Positions 17,389 to 26,568 of a DNA stretch of 64,000 bases are shown one piece after another. The position numbers and the translations under genes were made by a program. Within the stretch, counting starts at the first letter, position 1; each line of letters opens with the position of its first letter. The notes under the pieces were generated by a model that searched no databases, was not told the DNA's origin, and was given only the letters and a program-made list of their open reading frames with translations. The stretch comes from Roseibium sp. HPY-6 (GTDB lineage Bacteria; Pseudomonadota; Alphaproteobacteria; Rhizobiales; Stappiaceae): NCBI RefSeq assembly GCF_040530035.1, contig NZ_JBEWCD010000004.1:62001-126000 (forward strand), given 5' to 3'.

Positions 17389-18005
17389 TTGCCTAAGATG
17401 CATTGTAGGTCGAGAATTGTGAAAACAACTTGTCCAGAGAAATAGGTTCAGACCTTGTATAGCGAGCTGCTAACTAAGAACTTTATAACTTCGTTTAGCA
17501 GTATATTGGCCGAACTCTTGTGTACTTATTGATTTTGGTAGTCAGTTAAAGTTTACGTCTTCCTTTGCTTGCCTGGAGGTCTCAATTTCGGCGTCGGATG
17601 AAACGCCTAACTGTCTGGGTGTGGTATTGAGGAGATTCTGAACGCTATGCGATTGAATTTGGGCGGGAACAATGGAGGGTTTTGCGTAAGTTGATGTCGT
17701 GTTCAAGCTCTTTTCCCGCCCAAATTAAATCGTACAAGGCTTCAGCTGACCGGGGATTGAAAGAATTGAACGTGTGGCTTTCCCGGGGCGAGTACCTGCG
17801 GTTCAAGGTCGCGGATTACCAAGACTTCCGCGGCATTTCGATAAGCTTTGCAAAATAGCTGCTGCATGACTCTTTGATTTCGCTAAGTAGAAGGAATTGC
17901 CTTCAATCTCTCTACTGAATTTTGTTCACTAGTGCCAACGCAGCGCTCGCGCTAGCGGAGTCAACACCGACATTTCCGTGTGATTGAATTTTTGCTTTTC
18001 AATGG
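17389..18005. other. Gene-poor decayed spacer
   Basis: No intact gene is seen in these 617 bases. A short open stretch (about 17740-17859) could encode SRGEYLRFKVADYQDF, but it has no start and no recognised family. The region holds a long inverted repeat (17650-17732) and ends at the abrupt left edge of the IS66 remnant, so it is probably mobile-element debris. Confidence 0.5.
17650..17732. repeat. 20-bp inverted repeat with one mismatch, 43-bp spacer
   Basis: The left arm at 17650-17669 (CGATTGAATTTGGGCGGGAA) pairs with 17713-17732 (TTCCCGCCCAAATTAAATCG) with a single mismatch; the inner 14 bases are perfect. The spacer carries no gene. Such arms resemble the terminal repeats of an insertion sequence or a small MITE, or could fold as a very stable hairpin. 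Confidence 0.6.
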
Positions 18006-18508
18006 CGAGGATGTAACGGAAGAGTTGGACTACATCCCCGGAGGCTTCATCATGAACCGTATCTCGCGCCCCCGCTTGGCCTGCAGTGGTTGCGAGACGA
18101 TATGCCAATCACCTCTGGCCGAGGCCATTGGCCGACATGTTCGCGCCGGACAGGCCATCTTCGCGTATGATACGCCCACCAAGATGCAGGTGAAGGGCAA
18201 ATGCGCGACGGCACGCATCTGGACCTACGTTCGGGATGAACGGCCATGGGGTGGCGATGATCCGCCCGCCGCATGGTAACGGTTCAGCACCGACCGCGAA
18301 GGCAAACACGCCGACGGTTACTCCGGATTCAACCAGCTCTATAAGTCCGGCAAAATCCAGGGAGTCGCCTGTATGGCGAATGTGCGGTGGAAGTTCGCAG
18401 ATATCTTCAAGGCCAGCGGGCTGGAAGTTGCCGAAGAAGCGATCAATCGGATCGAGGAGCTAATTCCAAGGCGACAGGAAGAACGGAGTAAGAAGTAGTC
18501 GATGTCAG
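18006..18508 (+). mobile_element. IS66 transposase (tnpC) remnant, repeat copy 1
   Basis: Encodes a fragment of the IS66-family large transposase: VTEELDYIPGGF, RPRLACSGCETICQ, then directly AEAIGRHVRAGQAIF and RIWTYVRDERPWGG. The segment between the zinc-finger-like part and AEAIGRHV is missing, so there is an internal deletion. A stop codon follows PPAAW at 18277-18279, after which the frame continues with FSTDREGKH, YSGFNQLYKSGKIQ and a normal C-terminus-like end (18496-18498). The left edge is abrupt, with no tnpA, tnpB or tnpC start. The whole 503 bp is identical to 56903-57405. Non-functional. Confidence 0.88.
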
Positions 18509-18965
18509 ATTTGTACGAATAGATTGAGACCGGTGGTGGTCCGCACCTTCTTGTGCCGGAAGAGCTTCTGAAGAAGTGGCGTGGGATCGAAGGCTGGTCG
18601 GACCATGAAGACCCGGATGACGAAAGCGACTACGCTCGGGGTTGCCGCATAACGAACTGGATCGGAACGGTGCGATGCGGTGCGGTGACGGCGCAGCAAC
18701 CGTCCTAGCCGGAGATGTTGGACCAATCGCCTGGATGACTGCTGAAGGCCTCGAAGAAGCATTTGCGGCCAAAAACGCAGAGCAAGGCACTCTGGAGACA
18801 GGGGCTTCAGGACATTTACGACTTATGGATGCTTCGGATATTGGAACTGATCTCCTTCAGCCCAACCGGTCCCTCAGCCTTAAGCCTGGCACTTATTCCA
18901 TCCAAGCGGGATACTTCAACACCGAAACCGTCATGATGATCGTTCGAAAGCTCGTGAAGTTCTGA
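18502..18965 (+). pseudogene. Imm21-family immunity protein, broken
   Basis: Read through two lesions, this encodes an Imm21-like immunity protein, a family that protects against toxins of polymorphic toxin systems. After MSDLYE the codon expected to be Trp is TAG (18520-18522), then IETGGGPHLLVPEELL, KWRGI and DYARGC follow. A tandem 5-bp duplication GCGGT (18677-18681 and 18682-18686) shifts the frame. The second frame continues CGDGAATVLAGDVGPIAWM and a C-terminal domain to 18965. Both lesions are simple. No toxin gene is visible nearby. The first two codons coincide with the right edge of the IS66 repeat, so the original start may be lost. Family call is from remembered patterns. Confidence 0.65.
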
Positions 18966-18979
18966 ACAAGCACTACCAG

Positions 18980-19228
18980 CTATGCGGCTTGGCCGGGCGG
19001 TTGCTTCTTGAATTGTTTTTCTTTGAGAATATCAATTGGCAAAAGACTAGCGCTGCGGATTGTTGCAAACGCAAAAGCCACTATGATTGTGCCACACTTG
19101 GAAAAATCTTCTCCAATCAAGACAATTCGGTTTTTATTCAAAATACCTGAAAGATGCAACAAACTCAAAAACGCTGTAAATAATAAAGGCAGGTAATTTA
19201 CTTTTCTCGAGCATCTCCGGCCAAGCAC
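18980..19228 (-). CDS. Possible small membrane protein, hypothetical
   Basis: An 82-residue frame from a GTG, with two hydrophobic stretches (about residues 13-30 and 47-65) and a Lys/Pro-rich tail. No ribosome site and no family recognised. It lies between a pseudogene and a divergent cytochrome gene and may be spurious. Confidence 0.2.
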   Translation of the reverse strand: MLGRRCSRKVNYLPLLFTAFLSLLHLSGILNKNRIVLIGEDFSKCGTIIVAFAFATIRSASLLPIDILKEKQFKKQPPGQAA

Positions 19229-19319
19229 GTTATTGTGAATTTGTTTTAGTCTGCTTTTTTCCGAATTTCGAACATACTAATCCTTAGTCAAAACACCGAT
19301 TGAACTGAGGGAGATTGCT

Positions 19320-19916
19320 ATGCAAAGTCGGCTTGTTTCTTTAGGAAGTTTCGCTGTTGCGCTACTAATGTCTTCAACCGCATATGCTGCTTGTGATGTG
19401 CAAAAATCAGGGGACGAACTAACTGCTGATGAAGCCCAATCCATTTATGATTGCCTAAAGTCCGACCTGCAGACCGGATATCAGAACGGCCCGAAACGTT
19501 GGATTCCTGCAGATTTTGTGAAAGACTATCCAAATTGGACGCAGGCTAGTGCGTTTCCAGCAGCTCCCGGCTTTCATGGCGGCCGCTTCCTCATGACATA
19601 TGTCAACTCGATTGGTGCGGACGAGTACCTTAAATACAAGGCAGAAAATGTTACTGTCCCGGCTGGAACTAGGATAGCCAAAGAGTCGTTTTCGGTCGAT
19701 GGTGACGGCAAAGTCAGCAAAGGCCCATTGTTCCTTATGGAGAAAGTTGCAGGTGGTAAGTCACCAGATACAGGAGACTGGTATTACATGATGGTTTCGC
19801 CAAACGGGTCGCCGCAGGCAGTGAATGTAATCACAGCGTGTAGTGAGTGTCATCTAGAGAATTTTGGGGAACAAGGTGGCCTTGGTTATCCGGTAGAAGA
19901 TGCTAGGATTAAGTGA
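19320..19916 (+). CDS. Cytochrome P460-family protein
   Basis: A 198-residue periplasmic haem protein. The signal peptide ends at AYAACD (about residue 23). The P460 domain follows, with a covalent haem motif CSECH near the C-terminus (about residues 177-181). P460 cytochromes oxidise hydroxylamine or bind NO in ammonia oxidisers; in heterotrophs of this type the role is undefined. The gene stands alone, with a strong terminator directly after it. A class I cytochrome c remnant lies opposite and may once have been an electron partner. Confidence 0.85.
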   Translation: MQSRLVSLGSFAVALLMSSTAYAACDVQKSGDELTADEAQSIYDCLKSDLQTGYQNGPKRWIPADFVKDYPNWTQASAFPAAPGFHGGRFLMTYVNSIGADEYLKYKAENVTVPAGTRIAKESFSVDGDGKVSKGPLFLMEKVAGGKSPDTGDWYYMMVSPNGSPQAVNVITACSECHLENFGEQGGLGYPVEDARIK

Positions 19917-19926
19917 AGTTGGCAAG

Positions 19927-19975
19927 AACCCAAATGACGTTTGTACTTGCAACATCATTTGGGTTTTTTATTTTA
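19927..19975 (+). terminator. Intrinsic terminator of the cytochrome P460 gene
   Basis: Perfect 11-bp stem AACCCAAATGA (19927-19937) with TCATTTGGGTT (19955-19965), 17-base loop, followed by TTTTATTTTA. It begins 10 bases after the stop codon. Confidence 0.85.
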
Positions 19976-20070
19976 CAGGCTGACTTAATACGATTAACAA
20001 GAAATCTTACTTCTAATTTTCCAATATTAAAGATATATTCAAGTTATTCGAACAATTTTTTACTTCATCT

Positions 20071-20293
20071 TTACTCTGATGCGCCGTCTTGGTCAAGTTG
20101 AGCAAGGTAAGCGATCACGTTTGCCCTATCGACCTCCTTTTTAAGCCCTGAGAACGCCATTTTCCCTTTTGGAATGAGCTCCTTCGGTTTGGTTGGGTAA
20201 ACGTCGAGCGTTTCGGTATCCCAAATTTTCCCCTTTCCTAACGTAATCAAAGACTTCGAATATTTGTATTCTTCAACAACACCCCAAGGCCGA
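20071..20293 (-). pseudogene. C-terminal half of a class I cytochrome c
   Basis: Encodes the end of a cytochrome c-550/c2-type protein: GRPWGVVEEYKYSKSL, WDTETLDVY, PKELIPKGKMAFSGLKK (with the axial Met) and ANVIAYL. The N-terminal half with the haem-binding CxxCH is missing. Upstream on this strand the frame runs straight into an IS3-type transposase remnant on the other strand at about 20293, which is the break point. Confidence 0.8.
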
Positions 20294-20620
20294 CCTACAT
20301 CTTCGGAGATCTGGCCGAATACCTTGCCGGAAAGGGAATGACGCACACACGCGGTAACCCCTATCATCCGCAGACCCAAGGCAAGATCGAGCGCTGGCAT
20401 CGGCCCCTGAAGAACCGGTTCTGCTGGAAAACTACTTTCTACAAGGTGATCTCGAAGCGCAAATCGATACGTTCGTCAGCTACGACAACCATCTCCGCTA
20501 TCACGAGAGCCTGAAAAATCTCACCCCGGCCGCTGTCTACACATCTCGCGGCCAGACCATTCTGCTCGAACGGGAAAGGACCAAAAGGAGGCCCATGAAA
20601 CAACGGCGCTTGGACGAGTG
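20294..20620 (+). mobile_element. IS3-family transposase C-terminal remnant
   Basis: Encodes the end of an IS3-type integrase core: GDLAEYLAGKGMTHTRGNPYHPQTQGKIERWHR, here seen as GMTHTRG, YHPQTQGKIERW with the catalytic-region Glu, then after a one-base loss near 20425 LLENYFLQGDLEAQID, YHESLKNLTPA and GQTILLERER. The start, the first two acidic residues and both ends of the element are missing. It sits between a broken cytochrome c and the end of a sugar transporter, marking a rearrangement junction. Confidence 0.85.
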
Positions 20621-20703
20621 CGTGGCTGCCTGGCTGACCACGAGTCCGATGCCTAGCTCGAAGAAAGGACGCAAGCAAGAAAACTGCGAACAAAAATTAC
20701 AGT

Positions 20704-21561
20704 CTATTTAATCGCGCCAGCTGTCAATCCGGATTGGAACTGGCGGGTCATCAGCAGGTAGGCGACCACCACCGGCAGTGTTGAAATCACCACGCTTGAG
20801 AACACAAGCCCCCACTCCGTTGAATAGGAACCAATGAAGGAGACGATGCCCACAGGCATGGTCTGGGCTTCCGGCTTGAACGAGACAATGAGCGGGATAA
20901 AGAACTCGTTCCACATCCAGACACCGTTCAAGATCGCGACCGAGACAAGCCCCGGTTTCATGAGCGGCAGAACGACCTTCCAGAAGATCTGACCTTCAGT
21001 TGCCCCATCCAAACGCGCCGCGTGGACAAGATCACGCGGCAAGGCCGCGGCTATCGGCGTCAAAACCAGAACGCCGAGTGGCAGCCCCATCGCGGTGTAA
21101 GGCAAGATCAGGGCGAGCAAAGTGCCGAGCAGTCCCAGGTGTTTGAGCACAATGAACAGCGGCAGGATGATCGCGTGAACGGGAACAAGCAGCCCTGCGA
21201 CAAACAAGGTATAGAGCCCCATCGCAAAGCGCTTTTCCTTGCGGCTGAGGCCATACGCAATCATCGCAGAAAGCAGAGTTGAAGCTACGACGGCGACGCT
21301 AGTCACGATCACCGTGTTGGGCAGTGTTACAGATACATGTGCATCGCTCCAGGCCCGGGTGTAATTCGAAAACGCGAGTTCCTTGGGGAAACCGAAGGGA
21401 TTCATGAAGAATTCCGGAACGGTCTTGAAGGACGCCAGAACCATGAAGAAGAGGGGGCCAAGAACCCACAGCGTTGCAAGGACCAGAACTCCGGTCCGGA
21501 GAGCGGTCAATGCACCTCTTTGAAAGGCCGTATCACTGCGGACCAATGCGGGGCTTGTCAT
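20704..21561 (-). CDS. CUT1 sugar ABC transporter permease, MalG-like
   Basis: A 285-residue inner-membrane permease with six hydrophobic segments and the EAA-type loop (HAARLDGATEGQIFWKVVLPLMKPG). It is the last gene of a four-gene minus-strand operon (ATPase, binding protein, two permeases) and overlaps the preceding permease by four bases. It imports a carbohydrate or polyol of unknown identity. Its 3' end abuts the IS3 remnant, but the reading frame ends normally (TAGAIK). Confidence 0.9.
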   Translation of the reverse strand: MTSPALVRSDTAFQRGALTALRTGVLVLATLWVLGPLFFMVLASFKTVPEFFMNPFGFPKELAFSNYTRAWSDAHVSVTLPNTVIVTSVAVVASTLLSAMIAYGLSRKEKRFAMGLYTLFVAGLLVPVHAIILPLFIVLKHLGLLGTLLALILPYTAMGLPLGVLVLTPIAAALPRDLVHAARLDGATEGQIFWKVVLPLMKPGLVSVAILNGVWMWNEFFIPLIVSFKPEAQTMPVGIVSFIGSYSTEWGLVFSSVVISTLPVVVAYLLMTRQFQSGLTAGAIK

Positions 21562-22499
21562 GACTCAATCTCCCTGCTGCGCAACATCCGGATCAACAGC
21601 TGAACGATGACGGCCATGACAATCATCATCAGCAGCGCCATGGCTACGCCGAACGCAAACCTGATATCGGCTGACGAGAAGGACGAACCACCAAAAGCGG
21701 TGCGATAGATCAATGTCCCCAGAACATCGGTTGCAAAATTTGGTGCCCCCAGAGGTCCTGTCAGTACGTAGACCACGTCGAATGTTCTAAAGGTGCCAAT
21801 GAACGTCAGCACCGTGAGGGCCGTAAAGGCCGGTGAAAGCTGCGGGAAGACCACGCGCCAGAACACTTGCCGCGAGTTAGCACCATCCATCTCGGCAGCC
21901 TGCTTCAATTCCTCGGGAACGCCTTGCAACCCGGCCAGATAGATGATGATCGCCCACCCCAGACTGTTCCACGCGGTGACCATAATAATGACCATCAGCG
22001 CAGTACCCGGTTCACTGAGCCACTGTTTGGCCAGGAAACCCAGCCCAATTGCCTTCAGCATGGGATTGATTAGCCCGATATTGGGCGAGAGCATCAGCGT
22101 CCAGATAAAGCCGGTCGAGACGAGAGACATGATCACCGGCAGGAAAAGCACCGTCCGATAGAACTGCATGAAGCGTGGTTTTTCATTGAGTAGAACTGCA
22201 ATGTAAAGACCGACTGTGTGCTGAAACAATAAGATTGCCAGAAAGATCAGGGCATTGTGAAAGGCCGCCCGGTAAAAGGGCCAATAACCGAGAATTTCAA
22301 CATAGTTGCCAAGACCGATGAATTTTGCGTCCGCCCCGAGGCCTGTCCAATCGGTCATTGAAATGGCAAAAGCGAGTATCAGCGGCACGAGCATGACCAG
22401 AAGAAAGAACAGGAACCCTGGCGCTACAAACCAGAGATGGCCAAGGTTCCGTCCCATCGAGGAGGGCAGTCTTCGCGCTTTTTTTGAATTTCCGGCCAT
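21558..22499 (-). CDS. CUT1 sugar ABC transporter permease, MalF-like
   Basis: A 313-residue permease, six predicted membrane helices, EAA loop QAAEMDGANSRQVFWRVVFPQLSP. It pairs with the MalG-like permease, which starts inside its stop codon. It is separated from the upstream binding-protein gene by a 64-base gap holding a strong hairpin, which is expected to lower permease expression relative to the binding protein. Confidence 0.9.
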   Translation of the reverse strand: MAGNSKKARRLPSSMGRNLGHLWFVAPGFLFFLLVMLVPLILAFAISMTDWTGLGADAKFIGLGNYVEILGYWPFYRAAFHNALIFLAILLFQHTVGLYIAVLLNEKPRFMQFYRTVLFLPVIMSLVSTGFIWTLMLSPNIGLINPMLKAIGLGFLAKQWLSEPGTALMVIIMVTAWNSLGWAIIIYLAGLQGVPEELKQAAEMDGANSRQVFWRVVFPQLSPAFTALTVLTFIGTFRTFDVVYVLTGPLGAPNFATDVLGTLIYRTAFGGSSFSSADIRFAFGVAMALLMMIVMAVIVQLLIRMLRSREIES

Positions 22500-22526
22500 T
22501 CCAGCCTCTGATACCGTCAGTCAATC

Positions 22527-22556
22527 AAAAGAGCGGCCAGTTTCTCCTGGCCGCTC
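22527..22556 (-). terminator. Attenuator-like hairpin between binding protein and permeases
   Basis: On the minus strand, GAGCGGCCAG, a 6-base loop and CTGGCCGCTC form a perfect 10-bp stem followed by TTTTGATT. It lies 8 bases after the binding-protein stop. It is probably a partial terminator/3' stabiliser within the operon. Confidence 0.75.
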
Positions 22557-22563
22557 ACTGTTG

Positions 22564-23784
22564 TCAGTTCTTTGACGGTTTGACCGCTGCCTGCAGTGCT
22601 TCCGAAAAAGCCTGTGGCGTCATCTCACCCAGGAAAAGCGCAGCAACGTTCTGCTGGGCCACGGACCAGACGTTCCCGGTTTCCGGCAACTCGTAGAAAA
22701 CCCGCACATCGTTGGACTTTGCAGCAGTCGTGAACTCGTCAAGGATCCGATTGTCAGACGGTGAGACATTGGCCGAGGTGCTCATGGTGATGGTATCAAC
22801 AACCATCTGCTGAGCCTCGTCACCCAGCATCCACTGCAGGAAGGTGAGCGCTGCATCCTGGTTTTCCGATTTCGAATTGACCATGAAGATGTATTCAAGC
22901 CCTGTAACCGTTGCAGGCGTTCCGCCCTCTACGGCCGGGAACGGCACAACACCCAGGTCAACGGCAGGATTAATTTCCTGATATCCGGCATAGTCGGCCG
23001 ATCCACCAGGCATCATTGCACCCTGCTTCATTGCGGCCAGGGCCTTTCCTTCGACATAAGGTGTCGACAGGGCACCGGGCTGGACGCATGCGGCAATTTC
23101 CTGAAGAAATTCAGCCGCCTTCAACATGTCCGGATCGTCGAAGCGGCGCTTGCCAGCTCGAATATCAGCGAAACCGTCCGCTCCCATGATGGAAGATGCC
23201 ATCATCATGTACATGAAAGAAGGAACGATACCGTCAGATGCCGGGATGACCAGCGGAGTGACACCCTGCTCTTTCATGGCGGTACAGGCCTCCATGAATT
23301 CTGCCTGGGTCTGTGGTGGCTCGATGTCGAGTTCTTTCAGAATATCGCGGTGATAGTAAAGCCCAACCGAATAGGAGCCGAGGATCGGAACACCATAAAC
23401 TTTGCCATTGCTGTCAATCGCTTCGGCAGCCGCAGGACGCAAACTTGAAACGTCAAGTTTTCCGGTCAGGTCGATCACATAGCCTGCATCCGCAGCTGCC
23501 TGCGTTTCCGGACCAGCAGGAAGACCGAAAAGGTCCGGGGCTTCACCAGCTGCAAGAGCCGTGTTCAGCCGCGCGGAATAATTGGTTCCGGCAATCTCCT
23601 CGAGTGCAATTTCGATATTAGGATGAGCCGCCTCGAACTTATCGAGGATCGCCTCAACCCTGTCTTTCCACTCCGGGTGCTGATGCCACATCGACAGAAC
23701 GACCTTGTCGTCGGCAAATGAGGACCCCAGCGAAACTGCGAGAACCGAGCCGGCCAGGAGACCGGAACGTAACATGGATTTCAT
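22564..23784 (-). CDS. Sugar ABC transporter binding protein, family 1
   Basis: A 406-residue extracellular solute-binding protein. The signal peptide ends at SFADD. The mature start is VVLSMWHQHPEW, with the family-1 motif FEAAHPNIEI, then AGEAPDLF. It captures a sugar or sugar acid in the periplasm for the CUT1 permeases. The ATG follows GGAGGAAGAG. It is the second gene of the operon, after the ATPase. The neighbouring GntR regulator and GalD-like dehydratase suggest an aldonic or uronic acid or its glycoside as substrate (inference). Confidence 0.9.
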   Translation of the reverse strand: MKSMLRSGLLAGSVLAVSLGSSFADDKVVLSMWHQHPEWKDRVEAILDKFEAAHPNIEIALEEIAGTNYSARLNTALAAGEAPDLFGLPAGPETQAAADAGYVIDLTGKLDVSSLRPAAAEAIDSNGKVYGVPILGSYSVGLYYHRDILKELDIEPPQTQAEFMEACTAMKEQGVTPLVIPASDGIVPSFMYMMMASSIMGADGFADIRAGKRRFDDPDMLKAAEFLQEIAACVQPGALSTPYVEGKALAAMKQGAMMPGGSADYAGYQEINPAVDLGVVPFPAVEGGTPATVTGLEYIFMVNSKSENQDAALTFLQWMLGDEAQQMVVDTITMSTSANVSPSDNRILDEFTTAAKSNDVRVFYELPETGNVWSVAQQNVAALFLGEMTPQAFSEALQAAVKPSKN

Positions 23785-23819
23785 CTTCTCTTCCTCCCTG
23801 GAAATGCCGCTTCGCGGCT

Positions 23820-25031
23820 TCAGTTTTCAGATGTTAAATTCTCTTCCAATGTTCGGCCTGTTTCCGGATGGAAGAAATGCAGACGCTCGCAATCAATCGC
23901 GAGCCGTGCCTTCTGACGGGTCTTCACGCGCGATCGGGACGAGAAACGGCAGACACAATTTGCGCTGATCCCACCTTGAGCCTGGAAATCGACTTTACTC
24001 AGATCCCCATCGTCATCTTCGACTTCCTTGAGGGATTTCGCTTCGAGCATGACATGAGCCATGTGGTCCGATCCGAGCGATTCAATCAGGGCAACGGAAG
24101 CGTCCAGACATTGGTCCGCCGGATGTCCGGACTTCACCTCGGCGTCTTCGATGTCTTCAGGCCGCACACCAAGCACGACCTCACCGCCAGCTTGCATCCG
24201 CAGCTGTGGGCAACGCAGTCTGACGCTTTCTGGTATCTTCAGATCCTGTTCTCCGAAGCGGGCAAACAATGTTCCCTCGCGATCCAGTAGACTAATCCTG
24301 AACAGGTTCATTGCCGGAGACCCGATGAAGGCAGCGACAAACGTGTTTGCGGGATGGTGATAGATCCGGTCAGGGGTATCGACTTGTTGCAGGACCCCGT
24401 CGCGCATCAGCGCCACTCTGTCACCCATGGTCATGGCTTCAACCTGGTCATGAGTGACATAGATGGTGGTCACTGCCAGCTGGCGCTGGATCTGCGCGAC
24501 CTCAGAACGCATTTTGACGCGGAGTTTGGCGTCCAGGTTGGAAAGCGGCTCATCCATTAGAAATACCGAGGGTCGGCGAATAATCGCACGGCCCATTGCA
24601 ACGCGCTGACGTTGCCCGCCAGATAAGCATGCGGGCTTCCTTGTCAAAAACGGCTCAAGTTGAAGCGTCTTGGCGACATCTTTAACCCGCTGTCGGATTT
24701 CATTTTTTGGAACCCTGGCGATCTGCAAGGGAAACGCAATATTGTCGAACACCGACAGATGCGGGTAGAGCGCGTAACTTTGAAAGACCATCGCGATATC
24801 CCGGTCCCGGGACGCAAACTCGTTGACAATCTGATCACCTATCTGGACCTCGCCGGTGGTGATGTCCTCAAGGCCTGCAATGAGCTTGAGCGCCGTAGAT
24901 TTCCCGCACCCGGACGGCCCCACTAGCACGAGAAACTCTCCGTCTGCGATTTCGAGATTCAGGTCGTGAAGCGTCGCGGTATCAGTCCCCGCATACTGTT
25001 TTCCCAAGTTTTTGAGGATCACTCTGGCCAA
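23820..25031 (-). CDS. CUT1 sugar ABC transporter ATPase, UgpC/MsmK-like
   Basis: A 403-residue ATPase: Walker A GPSGCGKST, Q-loop, signature LSGGQRQRVAMGRA, Walker B VFLMDEPLSNLDAK, then the C-terminal OB-fold (TOBE) regulatory domain with VLGVRPEDIE. It is the first gene of the operon, starting with TTG at 25031 behind GAGAAGGTG; no ATG is available near the conserved start. A small hairpin (GCCGC-TTC-GCGGC) lies just after its stop. Confidence 0.9.
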   Translation of the reverse strand: MARVILKNLGKQYAGTDTATLHDLNLEIADGEFLVLVGPSGCGKSTALKLIAGLEDITTGEVQIGDQIVNEFASRDRDIAMVFQSYALYPHLSVFDNIAFPLQIARVPKNEIRQRVKDVAKTLQLEPFLTRKPACLSGGQRQRVAMGRAIIRRPSVFLMDEPLSNLDAKLRVKMRSEVAQIQRQLAVTTIYVTHDQVEAMTMGDRVALMRDGVLQQVDTPDRIYHHPANTFVAAFIGSPAMNLFRISLLDREGTLFARFGEQDLKIPESVRLRCPQLRMQAGGEVVLGVRPEDIEDAEVKSGHPADQCLDASVALIESLGSDHMAHVMLEAKSLKEVEDDDGDLSKVDFQAQGGISANCVCRFSSRSRVKTRQKARLAIDCERLHFFHPETGRTLEENLTSEN

Positions 25032-25356
25032 CGTTCACCTTCTCAGATCGGATGACAGGCTGATTATTTATGGAAATTTTATACACGAAAATCACCATTT
25101 ACAATATCAAAACTAAAAAATAAAATATTATTTATATGCTTTTGTAGCATTATTTTTTGATTGAGTCAGGACGTGAGACTCGAAAACTGCGACGTTCGAT
25201 ACTTACTTAAGTGATTGGATAAATTGCGTTTTTAGCGAGGGGTGGCCAGCGTTGAGTATGGAAATTCTACTGCCTGACTGGTAGCATTTTCGGTTGCGCA
25301 GATTGTGCCTAATCTGTGCCGGGGAAACTAAGGTAAACCTGTTGAGGAAGTGTGCC

Positions 25357-25650
25357 ACAACGCCGAAATCAGTGATGCGGTCTTCCATGTTTGGCGCGTA
25401 CGCTATGGCGACATTGGACCTGTTGCGGCAGGGAGATTATCTGGCGGTCTTGCCAAGCAGCTTCCTGAATTCGGAGAACGGGCGCGGGCTTGAAGTCGTT
25501 GAGACGGATCTGCCTGCCATCAGATTTGCTTCGGGTACGATCTATCGTCGAAGCCTGGAGGCAAATCTCGCGATGCAAATGTTGCTTGAAGTTGTGCAGG
25601 GGCAAGTGGCCACATTTTCGAGCTGGGAGCCGGGCTTCCTGAAACCCTGA
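25357..25650 (+). pseudogene. LysR-family regulator C-terminal remnant
   Basis: The translated stretch (SSMFGAYAMATLDLLRQGDYLAVLPSSF, VVETDLPAIRFASGTIYRR, LEANLAMQMLLEVV) matches the last half of a LysR effector domain. The helix-turn-helix and the first half are absent. The upstream part of the frame (from 25294) is unrelated. A decayed regulator next to the live GntR gene. Confidence 0.6.
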
Positions 25651-25696
25651 GGATGCGCATTGATGTGCGGGTTGTAATGTTCGGGCCGATTTAAGC

Positions 25697-26356
25697 CTAA
25701 AGTCCGAGGGCCCGCATCTGCTGTGACATTTGTGTAAAAGAGCCGGAAACATGCTTGTTTATGGCAGCCTCGGCCCGGGCGGCGTCGTTGGCGTTAAAGG
25801 CAGCCAGGAGCTCTCTGTGCTCTTCCATGATGGCCTGATAGCGAACGGGGCTTATGCGCAATTTCGCGGCGTGGACATTCAGTGCGGTTCGGAGCTTTTT
25901 CCAGAGATCCGCGGCGACCTGATTGTAGTGCTGGCGGCAGATTAACCAGTGAAATTCCAGGTCCAGTTTGCGGAACTCTATCAGGTCCGCAGACGGCAGG
26001 GCTTCAACCTTGCGCTGGATTTCTTCCAGCTCCGCAATCATTTCCGGCTGCGCGTAGTCTGCAAACCAGGTCACGAAATAGGGTTCCAACAGCTGCAACA
26101 CCTCGAAGATATTCTGGATGGTGTTGGCATTCGCCTGTTTGACCACGGCCCCCCGGTTGGGGTGAATTTCGACGAAACCCTCTCCTTGCAGCAGTCTCAG
26201 AACTTCGCGCACCGGACTGGTGCTCACGCCGAAGCGCTTGGCAAGTTCTGAAACCTTGAGCCTTTGTCCAGCCTCTAGCTGGCCGGTTGAAATCTCGTTG
26301 AGGACAGCTTCGTAAAGCGAGGCCTCTTGGTCTTGAGATTTGTTGAAAGCGTTCAT
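25697..26356 (-). CDS. GntR-family regulator, FadR/FCD type
   Basis: A 219-residue regulator: winged HTH (about residues 10-75, LKVSELAKRFGVSTSPVREVLRLLQGEGFVE) and an FCD effector domain (about 85-210) with the metal-binding acidic/His pattern (DLEFHW, HRELLAAFNANDAARAEAAINKH). Divergent from the GalD-like dehydratase gene across about 210 bp of AT-rich DNA. FCD regulators usually sense the sugar acid broken down by the adjacent enzymes, so it probably controls the dehydratase/transporter operon and perhaps the CUT1 operon. Confidence 0.88.
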   Translation of the reverse strand: MNAFNKSQDQEASLYEAVLNEISTGQLEAGQRLKVSELAKRFGVSTSPVREVLRLLQGEGFVEIHPNRGAVVKQANANTIQNIFEVLQLLEPYFVTWFADYAQPEMIAELEEIQRKVEALPSADLIEFRKLDLEFHWLICRQHYNQVAADLWKKLRTALNVHAAKLRISPVRYQAIMEEHRELLAAFNANDAARAEAAINKHVSGSFTQMSQQMRALGL

Positions 26357-26568
26357 GTCTTTCCTCTGACCAGCGCCGTCTGCCAGTTCTAACTATCAAT
26401 CTGTGGACGCCTGCTCAATCCGTATTGATGCAATTTTTGTCGTTTTATTCGCGAATGCGCCTCGGAACGTGCCTGAAATTTTACATAAAATCGATGATAA
26501 TAAAAAAATAGTCGACGATTTTTCGATTATGATGTTATAAACTTCAAAACAAAGGAGAGGTGCACAGG

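Noticed and set aside
26440-26550. GntR operator in the divergent GntR/dehydratase region
   Set aside because: Several partial AT-rich palindromes around GTCGAC and ATCGAT are visible, but none repeats upstream of the CUT1 operon, so no site could be chosen.
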